In this document: positions 26,365 through 32,287 of the stretch, one piece after another
Layout of the letters: every line of letters starts with the position of its first letter
Position numbering within the stretch: position 1 is the stretch's first letter
From: Bacteroidota bacterium
GTDB taxonomy: Bacteria; Bacteroidota; Bacteroidia; Chitinophagales; Chitinophagaceae
DNA length: 50,732 bases
NCBI GenBank assembly: GCA_013286305.1
Contig: JABDFW010000015.1
Span: 1-50,732, forward strand
Direction: 5' to 3'
Notes under the pieces: generated by a model
The model's database searches: none
What the model was told of the DNA's origin: nothing
What the model saw: only the letters and a program-made list of their open reading frames with translations
Translations under genes and position numbers: made by a program

Positions 26365-26772
26365 TTAAACAAGCTGTGCAAGCGAAAACCAGTTGCCTGA
26401 ATCGTCTTTAAATATGGCTTCAATACCGTAGAATTCTTTTTTAGGCACCTTAGTAAATTCAACGCCTTTTGCTTTTAATTCTTCGTAGGTAGCATAAATA
26501 TCATCACAGGTAAAAAGGCCGACGCCAAAAGTTCCTTTTTCTACAAGCTCTTTCAAAGCATTAGCGGTTTCTTTGGAGAACAGTCCCCTGTTTATGGGGG
26601 CCAACATTATTTCAAATCCAGGCTGTTCCGGCGGGCAAACTGTTATCCAGCGGTCATTGTTGGGCATGGGTACATCTGTTATAACCTTAAATCCAAGTTT
26701 GTTGGTGTAAAAGTCGTAAGCTCTTGCCTGGTCTGTAACATAGATGCTTACATGGGTCATTTTAGTTATCAT
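26365..26772 (-). CDS. VOC-family (glyoxalase-like) protein
   Basis: From the ATG at 26772 the protein is 135 residues, the size of a single vicinal-oxygen-chelate domain: MTHVSIYVTDQARAYDFYTNKLGFKV at the start (shown in parts: MTHVSIYVTD, FYTNKLGFKV) and IFKDDSGNWFSLAQ at the end. H7 of the strand THVSIYV and a glutamate near GIEAIF may bind metal. VOC proteins include glyoxalases, dioxygenases and antibiotic-binding proteins, so activity is open. It follows the AraC-type regulator by about 55 bases on the same strand, suggesting a regulator-effector pair. Confidence 0.83.
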   Translation of the reverse strand: MITKMTHVSIYVTDQARAYDFYTNKLGFKVITDVPMPNNDRWITVCPPEQPGFEIMLAPINRGLFSKETANALKELVEKGTFGVGLFTCDDIYATYEELKAKGVEFTKVPKKEFYGIEAIFKDDSGNWFSLAQLV

Positions 26773-26827
26773 GCGCTTGTGTTGTGTGTTTACACAAAGA
26801 AAAGGCATGCCCTGCAGTTTCATTGTT

Positions 26828-27265
26828 TCAAAATTGCTCTTTTTTAAGCCAGCCCTTTTTTTCAGCAAAGCAACCAGGTATAAAGGTTAAGGGCGCTTCG
26901 GCTATTTGCGTTTTTATTTTTTGTTGCTGTATTGAGTATGCGGAAGGAGTTATGCCGGCAATACTCTTAAACAATTTACTGAATGAACTTAAGCTTTCGA
27001 AGCCTACAGCATAGCAGGCTTCTGAAACAGGAATGCCGGCTTTAAGTAACCCCCTTGCTTTTTCAATTCGTACAAAAATTAAATATTGGTGTGGCGTTTT
27101 GCGATAAATATTTTTGAACGCCCTGATGAAATGAAATTTAGAAAAGTAAGCCTCATCGGCAATGTTGCTAAGATCTATTTTGTCTGCATAGTGGGCATCA
27201 ATGAAGAGTTTTGCCTGAACCAGGCGCCTGTATAAATATATTTTGGGGTATTGTTCACCTGTCAT
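26828..27265 (-). CDS. AraC-family transcriptional regulator, DNA-binding domain only
   Basis: About 145 residues from the ATG at 27265 (a GTG at 27289 adds eight). Two helix-turn-helix units of the AraC/XylS type are seen: IDLSNIADEAYFSKFHFIRAFK near residues 30-50 (in parts: LSNIADEAYFSKFHFIRAF) and VSEACYAVGFESLSSFSKLFK near 80-100, followed by GITPSAY. The usual N-terminal sensor domain is absent; such short forms act as activators controlled by level or by partners. It precedes the VOC gene and probably controls it. Confidence 0.87.
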   Translation of the reverse strand: MTGEQYPKIYLYRRLVQAKLFIDAHYADKIDLSNIADEAYFSKFHFIRAFKNIYRKTPHQYLIFVRIEKARGLLKAGIPVSEACYAVGFESLSSFSKLFKSIAGITPSAYSIQQQKIKTQIAEAPLTFIPGCFAEKKGWLKKEQF

Positions 27266-27300
27266 CGGCCATACCTGTTTTGCTGCCACGCGTTAGTCCT

Positions 27301-27648
27301 CTAAATATCCTGCATTTTCCAGGAATAGATTATACCGGCAGGGTTTATGTAAAATAATTTCAGCTTGGTGTATTGCTGCGGTTTTTGCACCGGCCGGTTT
27401 ATCCTGGTGTAGCCATCTCCTTCATTGCTAAGATAAACCCCCGGCGTTTCATAAAGGTCTACCTTGGCGGAATAGATCAATATTACGCCGGCTGAACCAT
27501 TGTCGGCTACACGCATCGGTTGCCCCCAGGTTGCAATAAGCTGCTCTTTTGTTTTGCCTATCCAGCCATTCATTATTTTGCCGGGGCCTGCACAACCTGT
27601 TAGCAGGAAAAGGGGTATCAAAATAGAAAGGTTCAATATTTTTCTCAT
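27301..27648 (-). CDS. Small lipoprotein, hypothetical
   Basis: 115 residues from the ATG at 27648. The signal peptide ends in a lipobox, LLTGC, so the mature protein is lipid-anchored. A motif GKTKEQLIATWGQPMRV near residues 35-50 recalls the SmpA/BamE-like fold of small envelope lipoproteins (TKEQVxxxWGxP), but no family assignment is secure. It lies 35 bases before the AraC-type gene on the same strand and could belong to that unit. Confidence 0.72.
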   Translation of the reverse strand: MRKILNLSILIPLFLLTGCAGPGKIMNGWIGKTKEQLIATWGQPMRVADNGSAGVILIYSAKVDLYETPGVYLSNEGDGYTRINRPVQKPQQYTKLKLFYINPAGIIYSWKMQDI

Positions 27649-28058
27649 AGTAGAAAAATTAACTGGCACGCTAAAGGTATAGATATTTTACGGGCGCGGC
27701 TTTTGTGTTTTACATTTACCAGCATTACCTGTATAAAAACAGTTGCCTGACGAACAAGGGTTGCTTTGTTTTGATTAATAAATGGATTTTTTGAGATAGG
27801 AATTGGGTGTACGCCCGTGAGGAACACCAGACCGGGAAACACAAACCACAATTTTTAACATCGCAACATTTACAAACCATTCCAATGCCATTTCGCCAGC
27901 CATCGCCGCTTTAGCATAGTTTTTGAACTAAAAAAATCGGGATGTAACGCTTTTTGCGTTACCTTTGCACACTTTTATAAATCATGCCGTAACATGACGT
28001 TAGCCGCCCCGTAAGGCGACGCGCGAACTGCATGTGGCCTATAAAACAAATAGAACAC
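27649..28058. other. Divergent spacer upstream of queA
   Basis: 410 bases with promoters for the lipoprotein gene and queA. On the + strand TACCTTTG at 27960-27967 matches the -7 consensus. The remaining sequence shows only a short ORF (minus strand, 27645-27851) of unconvincing composition. Confidence 0.5.
27960..27967 (+). promoter_or_regulatory. Bacteroidota -7 box (TACCTTTG) upstream of queA
   Basis: TACCTTTG fits TAnnTTTG exactly and is followed by GCAC, a common start context. It lies about 92 bases before the queA ATG. The nearest TTG upstream is farther than the standard spacing. Confidence 0.5.
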
Positions 28059-29108
28059 ATGAAATTATCACAATTTCGATTTGACCTTCCTCTCAACCTT
28101 ATTGCCCAAAATCCTACAAAACGCCGCGAAGACAGCCGCATGATGGTTGTTCACCGCAAAACAGGAAACATTGAAAACAAGCATTTTAGGGACATTCTTG
28201 ACTATTTTGACGATAAGGATGTATTTGTAGTTAACAACACCAAGGTTTTTCCGGCCCGTATGTATGGCCGCAAGGAAAAAACAGGCGCTAAAATTGAAGT
28301 TTTCCTGCTTAGGGAACTTAACAAGCCTAACCGCCTTTGGGATGTAATTGTTGATCCCGCAAGAAAGATACGCGTGGGCAATAAACTGTATTTTGGCGAT
28401 AATGACGAACTGGTGGCTGAAGTAATTGATAACACCACCAGCCGTGGGCGTACCATCCGCTTTTTGTGGGACGAAGATGAAGACAGCTTTAAAAAGATGC
28501 TGGAATTCTTAGGCGAAACGCCGCTGCCCAAATACATTAAGCGCAAGCCCGACGAAGAGGATAAAGAACGTTACCAAACGGTATATGCCAAATACGAGGG
28601 CGCAGTTGCCGCCCCTACTGCCGGGTTGCATTTTAGCCGTGAGCTGATAAAGCGTTGCGAAATAAAAGGTATCCGCTTTGCTGAAATTACCCTTCACACC
28701 GGTTTAGGCACCTTCAGGCCCATTGAGGTTGAAGACCTTAGTAAGCACAAAATGGATGCTGAGTATTACAAAATAGACGACGAAGCCTGTAAAATTGTAA
28801 ACAAGGCTAAAGAAACCAGCCATCGCATTTGCAGTATTGGCACAACAACCATGCGCGCCATGGAAACAAGCTTTACAGCACAAAAGTTGCTTAAGCCCAG
28901 CGAAGGATGGACAAACCATTTTATTCACCCGCCTTACCAGTTTAGCGTGGCGGACAGCTTAGTTACTAATTTTCATTTACCAAAAACCAGCCTGCTGATA
29001 ATGACCTGCGCTTTTGCCGGTTACGACCTTGCAATGGAAGCTTATAAAAGGGCTATAAAAGATAAATACCGCTTTTTCAGCTATGGCGATGCCATGCTGA
29101 TGCTGTAA
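28059..29108 (+). CDS. queA: S-adenosylmethionine:tRNA ribosyltransferase-isomerase QueA
   Basis: 349 residues from the ATG at 28059 ([11 protein letters not shown], the conserved start of the family). QueA transfers the ribosyl part of S-adenosylmethionine to preQ1 at position 34 of tRNAs with GUN anticodons, forming epoxyqueuosine. Conserved blocks include [66 protein letters not shown]-like [11 protein letters not shown], and [13 protein letters not shown]. Full length. An in-frame ATG at 28032 is unlikely. The gene is transcribed alone with a palindrome about 150 bases downstream. Confidence 0.96.
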   Translation: MKLSQFRFDLPLNLIAQNPTKRREDSRMMVVHRKTGNIENKHFRDILDYFDDKDVFVVNNTKVFPARMYGRKEKTGAKIEVFLLRELNKPNRLWDVIVDPARKIRVGNKLYFGDNDELVAEVIDNTTSRGRTIRFLWDEDEDSFKKMLEFLGETPLPKYIKRKPDEEDKERYQTVYAKYEGAVAAPTAGLHFSRELIKRCEIKGIRFAEITLHTGLGTFRPIEVEDLSKHKMDAEYYKIDDEACKIVNKAKETSHRICSIGTTTMRAMETSFTAQKLLKPSEGWTNHFIHPPYQFSVADSLVTNFHLPKTSLLIMTCAFAGYDLAMEAYKRAIKDKYRFFSYGDAMLML

Positions 29109-29431
29109 AGGAGTTAAGCCCTCCGCCCTAAAGGGGACTGAGAAGATAAGGGGGGTAGTCATTTGGTCAGTAGGCCATTAAGGAAGTTGACAGATGACAG
29201 TCCTTGCGAGTCATTAGTCATTAAGTCAATAAGTCATTGGTCATTAAGTAAGCGAATATTTTTAAACCCCGGTGTTTTTCTAAAAACATTGGGGTTTATT
29301 ATTTACCCTGTATTCCCTTCAAAATTCAGGATTCCTTGCTCCTTGCTCAATATTCACCCCCTTGTTTGTTATTTATTTGGCGTCACTTTTTTCTACAAAT
29401 CAACTAATCAACCTTCTTTACTTGCTCCGCC
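29109..29431. other. Gene-free spacer with CCCTAAAGGG motif and palindrome
   Basis: 323 bases between convergent genes. It has CCCTAAAGGGG at 29126-29136, a run of AGTCATT-type repeats at about 29208-29248 (an inverted relative lies near 31417-31450), and the hairpin at 29263-29298. No credible ORF. Confidence 0.55.
29263..29298 (+). terminator. Palindrome, probable terminator after queA
   Basis: TAAACCCCGGTGTTTTT (29263-29279) pairs with AAAAACATTGGGGTTTA (29282-29298); two positions are G-U pairs if transcribed from the + strand. It is of the same design as the palindromes at 4893 and 17449, and may stop transcripts from either side. Confidence 0.55.
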
Positions 29432-30649
29432 TCACGGCCAGTAATCAAAGGGCAGCAGTTCGCTCACTTTCTCACTCCACCCCCAATAACCAATTGAAAG
29501 CAGGTCGTCTGGTTCAAAATAAGCGCCATTATATAAAATATATACAGGCTTTGCATTTATAAGGGATACCTGCGATGTAATGCTGCCTGAAAAAGAAGCC
29601 AGGCTGTTGGTTTGCTGCAGGTATTCAATTGGCTCTTTTTTATTTTTATAGGTAATGTTTAAATAATCGCTAAACTTTAAAGCTGCCGTAATACTGTCTG
29701 CTCCGTAGGCTATGCTGTCGCCTGTAAGCAGTTCATTATGTAATACATCCGTTTCGTTGCGCTGGCCTAATACACTTTGATAATATGTTAAGGTATCCTT
29801 TGGCAGCCTGCTTTCATAATCAGCCAGGTTATTATCGGCGCCTGCATAATATTTATAAAGGGCTTTCACCCGTATCTTTTCAGTATTGGGTATTTTTTCA
29901 AGCCTTTTTATTTCGTACCCGTTTTCAGCAAGCTTGTTGGTAAACAGGCAACGCATAAAATGCATAATGGAACCATAATATACTTCTTTGCGCCGTTCTT
30001 TCCACTTTCTTTGTCTCCGGGCATTACCACCCATTTCCTCAAACAGGGGAAACCCTTTGTAAACAAGGCTACCGGCAGGCCTGTCTAACGTAAATTCCTC
30101 CAGTTTATAGTGTATAATATAGCCAAGTGCACTATTTTGTATTACCAGCGGTTCATCGGCAAAAGCCTGTAAAATATCTTTCTTTTTTGAGTAGTGGAAT
30201 TTTATCACCGCATAATTCTTAATACTGCATCCATCTGCAAAATAGGATGTGCCAATAAAGTTGTTCACAAAGGTTTTGCCCCAGTTTAACCATCCGTCTT
30301 TATCGTAGTTGCCTATAACAACATCCGCAAGCTGGTTTGCTTTTGCTGTAAGCAGAATGGATAATGGCCCGTTTATTTTATCAGGTGTAATGCTTAAGGC
30401 ATAAGTTTCATAACCTAAGCTTGACACCACAAGGTCAAATTTACCTTGTGGTACCCTGTTTAATACAAACTCACCATTATTATTTGCGGCTGTGCCAATA
30501 GATGTGCTGCTTAAAAAAACACTTGCTCCCGGTACAGGCTTGCCGGTTTCTTTGTCGGTTACCCTGCCTTTTAAAACGAAAGATTGTGCCCGGGTTGTTG
30601 AAACGGCCAGGAATATAAAAAGAAAAATAATGGCAAGCTGTTTGGTCAT
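29432..30649 (-). CDS. Carboxypeptidase-like regulatory-domain protein, secreted
   Basis: A 405-residue secreted protein with a Sec signal ending TRAQ. Residues about 25-105 are a CarboxypepD_reg-like domain (PF13715): LKGRVTDKETGKPVPGASVFL, NNNGEFVLNRVPQGKFDLVVSSLGYE (shown in parts: NGEFVLNRVPQGKFDLV). The remaining 300 residues are a Bacteroidota-specific region of unknown role that starts VVIGNYDKDGWLNWGKTF. Such proteins are often surface or outer-membrane associated. No TonB box or barrel is present. Monocistronic. Confidence 0.82.
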   Translation of the reverse strand: MTKQLAIIFLFIFLAVSTTRAQSFVLKGRVTDKETGKPVPGASVFLSSTSIGTAANNNGEFVLNRVPQGKFDLVVSSLGYETYALSITPDKINGPLSILLTAKANQLADVVIGNYDKDGWLNWGKTFVNNFIGTSYFADGCSIKNYAVIKFHYSKKKDILQAFADEPLVIQNSALGYIIHYKLEEFTLDRPAGSLVYKGFPLFEEMGGNARRQRKWKERRKEVYYGSIMHFMRCLFTNKLAENGYEIKRLEKIPNTEKIRVKALYKYYAGADNNLADYESRLPKDTLTYYQSVLGQRNETDVLHNELLTGDSIAYGADSITAALKFSDYLNITYKNKKEPIEYLQQTNSLASFSGSITSQVSLINAKPVYILYNGAYFEPDDLLSIGYWGWSEKVSELLPFDYWP

Positions 30650-30766
30650 ATTTCGATATTACGAGCAGTCAGTCAGTTATAAAAAGATTATCGGTTATGG
30701 TTTTACAATTATAGACGAAAAATGATTGATATAAAAAATTATTATATTACTTATTAAACAGGAAAT

Positions 30767-31096
30767 ATGGGCATAGATGACATACACAATAAAACAAAGG
30801 AATACTGTTTGGTATTGCTAAAGAAGGGGCCGGAATATAATATGCCTGACGAAGAAGTGCAGCAACAAAACCAGGCCGCACATTTAAGTTATCTCGCGGA
30901 GCTAAAAGCAAATGGTTTGCTGGCCCTAACTGGGCCCGTGATGCATGGAGGCCATATTATTGAGATGGCAGTATATAACATTGCTGATAAACAAACAGTA
31001 AAGGCCCTTTTGGAAAACGACCCCGGTGTAGCAGCACAAAGGTTTACTTATGAACTACTAACCTGGTTTAGCATTCCGGGAGATAGTTTAGGTTGA
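30767..31096 (+). CDS. YciI-family protein
   Basis: A 109-residue protein with the YciI-like ferredoxin fold: YCLVLLKKGPEY, HLSYLAELKANGLLALTGPVM, and an end with the pattern VKALLENDPGV, matching the family's DPxx segment. The conserved histidine (AAHLSYL) at the putative active site is present. YciI-like domains occur alone or fused to other enzymes; the role is not known. Single gene. Confidence 0.83.
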   Translation: MGIDDIHNKTKEYCLVLLKKGPEYNMPDEEVQQQNQAAHLSYLAELKANGLLALTGPVMHGGHIIEMAVYNIADKQTVKALLENDPGVAAQRFTYELLTWFSIPGDSLG

Positions 31097-31167
31097 GGCT
31101 AAAAGTTAAAAAATAGTAAGTAAAGCTTTATTGACGGGTATCATGATTTTTACTCTTCCGCATATAC

Positions 31168-31175
31168 TAACTTTG
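31168..31175 (+). promoter_or_regulatory. Bacteroidota -7 box (TAACTTTG)
   Basis: TAACTTTG followed by GCAGG matches the -7 consensus and lies 43 bases before the ATG of the 23-codon ORF at 31218. No TTG at standard distance. Confidence 0.4.
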
Positions 31176-31217
31176 CAGGTGTGTTAAACTACATGCCTTA
31201 ATATTGAACATAAAACC

Positions 31218-31289
31218 ATGAGTGTGCTAAAGAAATTGTGGACGATCATACAAAAGGTATTATTGCCTAAAAAAAGCTGTTGTAAGTAA
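31218..31289 (+). CDS. Candidate 23-residue cationic peptide
   Basis: ATG 31218 to TAA 31289. The peptide, MSVLKKLWTIIQKVLLPKK then SCCK, is an amphipathic, positively charged helix with a C-terminal double cysteine. A -7 promoter box stands 43 bases upstream. Peptides of this size are easily produced by chance, so the call is tentative; conservation in relatives would decide. Confidence 0.3.
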   Translation: MSVLKKLWTIIQKVLLPKKSCCK

Positions 31290-31328
31290 CGGCTGAATTC
31301 CATCTTATAAAATTATCCTCACTACATT

Positions 31329-31360
31329 TTGGCTGTTTTACACTGATACGCTTATATTTG
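31329..31360 (+). promoter_or_regulatory. Promoter of tRNA-Leu
   Basis: A TTG (31329-31331) and TATATTTG (31353-31360) are separated by 21 bases, a good fit to the Bacteroidota TTG/TAnnTTTG promoter. The tRNA starts 100 bases further on. Confidence 0.6.
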
Positions 31361-31459
31361 CAGCCCGTTAAAAAGAAACGTGAAGTTTGAAGGGTTTAGG
31401 CCATTTTTTACTATTCTGACCAATGACCTAATGACTTATTGACTATTGACTTTATAGTT

Positions 31460-31543
31460 GCCCAGATGGCGGAATTGGTAGACGCGCCAGACTCAAAATC
31501 TGGTATTCGCAAGGATGTGCAGGTTCGATTCCTGTTCTGGGCA
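31460..31543 (+). tRNA. tRNA-Leu (anticodon CAA)
   Basis: The 84-base tRNA has acceptor arms GCCCAGA (31460-31466) and TCTGGGC (31536-31542) plus discriminator A. Its anticodon arm CCAGA-CTCAAAA-TCTGG has anticodon CAA at 31494-31496, reading UUG codons. A long variable arm (TATTCGCAAGGATG) is typical of class II leucine tRNAs, and the T arm reads CAGGTTCGATTCCTG. The 3' CCA is not encoded. Confidence 0.97.
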
Positions 31544-31636
31544 CTTGATTTTCAACTACGTAGAAAGGCTCACGAAAGCGAGCCCTTCTATCAGTTCAAA
31601 CAGTATTACTGCAAGGTGATTTTAGGCCCCTTTCTT

Positions 31637-31756
31637 TTATTCTTCAATTTTCCACGCCGGATTATGGCCTATTTCCCAAAGGTGTCCGTCTAAGTCTAAA
31701 AAGTAACCTGCATACCCTCCCCAAAAAGTTTTTTGTGCGGGTTTAACAATTTTCCC
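31637..31756 (-). pseudogene. VOC/glyoxalase-like gene, C-terminal remnant
   Basis: Forty codons on the minus strand read GKIVKPAQKTFWGGYAG, YFLDLDGHLWEIGHN and PAWKIEE before a stop. This is the typical last strand pair of a VOC (glyoxalase/bleomycin-resistance) domain, including the metal-binding Glu of LWEIGHN. Upstream of 31756 the similarity ends abruptly and unrelated sequence follows, so about two thirds of the gene has been lost. It is distinct from the intact VOC gene at 26.4 kb. Confidence 0.8.
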
Positions 31757-31838
31757 CTGCTATCGGCAGTATGGCAAATCAAAAGCGTTGTGCTATCCTT
31801 TGAGTTAGCGCAGCGCTCTAAGGATTTCTTAATAAAAG

Positions 31839-31853
31839 CCAGTCTCCGACTGG
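31839..31853. repeat. Hairpin CCAGTC-TCC-GACTGG
   Basis: A perfect six-base-pair stem with TCC loop, similar in design to the hairpins at 23607-23630 and 25564-25578. It lies in the remnant-rich spacer just beyond the breakpoint of the VOC remnant. Confidence 0.5.
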
Positions 31854-31979
31854 GATTCAAAAAAACGCGGCCCAGTAATTTGGGCTGCTCATATAGGGCA
31901 AAAACAAATCGGCCAAATTATTTTAAATAATCTTTTTCTTAGTTTAAACATCTTTGATTTACTTTACTTCCAGTAAATA

Positions 31980-32228
31980 TTTCTTTTTTTAAAGATATAG
32001 CTGCGTTAATTCTCTGCTACCTGTACGATTAAGGGCTTTTGTTTCTTTGGCAACATCACCCATATAGACCCGCTTTATATACAGTTTCTGTTCGTCGGCT
32101 CAAATGTTTGTCGCCAGCTTCCTTCGGATTCCACTTCACAGTGAACACCCTTGCTCTCGGCTAATGCTTCTCATCGTAAAGTGCATTCGGGACTTACACC
32201 CTATAGCTGATATACATGCCTGACACAC
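31980..32228 (-). mobile_element. Group II intron, 5' fragment (domain I), no maturase
   Basis: On the minus strand the sequence starts GTGTGTCAGGCATG at 32228, matching the GUGYG 5' end of group II introns. It continues with GGGTGTAAGTCCCGAATGC, GTGTTCACTGTGAAGTGGAA, TCCGAAGGAAGCTGG, CAAACATTTGAG, CGACGAACAGAAACTG and CCCTTAATCGTACAGGT, a series characteristic of domain I of bacterial introns. No intron-encoded reverse transcriptase follows and similarity fades near 31980; a full intron would be about 2-3 kb. The 5' boundary is five bases beyond the T tract of the FG-GAP gene's terminator. The downstream limit is approximate. Confidence 0.8.
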
Positions 32229-32232
32229 CAAT

Positions 32233-32262
32233 AAAAAAACCCCACTCTCTAGAATGGGGTTT
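32233..32262 (-). terminator. Rho-independent terminator of the FG-GAP gene
   Basis: On the minus strand AAACCCCA and TGGGGTTT (32255-32262 and 32237-32244) pair around a ten-base loop, with seven T at 32239-32233. It follows the stop of the FG-GAP protein by 25 bases. Confidence 0.85.
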
Positions 32263-32287
32263 AAAGTTTTTAGGTATTATCTGTAGC

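Larger units (their letters stand above)
31097..31459. other. Spacer with promoters and a very short ORF
   Basis: 363 bases upstream of tRNA-Leu. It has a TAACTTTG box at 31168-31175, a 23-codon ORF at 31218-31289, the tRNA promoter at 31329-31360, and an AATGACTTATTGAC repeat string at about 31417-31450. Confidence 0.5.
31544..32287. other. Spacer made of gene and intron remnants
   Basis: 744 bases with no intact gene. In order: a truncated VOC gene (31637-31756, minus), a GTC-TCC-GAC hairpin (31839-31853), A/T-rich sequence, the 5' part of a group II intron (about 31980-32228, minus), and the terminator of the FG-GAP gene (32233-32262). Confidence 0.75.

Noticed and set aside
27645..27851. 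68-codon ORF on the minus strand
   Set aside because: No promoter, no family features, overlaps the lipoprotein start.
31439..31693. 84-codon ORF over the tRNA
   Set aside because: It spans the whole tRNA-Leu gene and part of the VOC remnant on the other strand.
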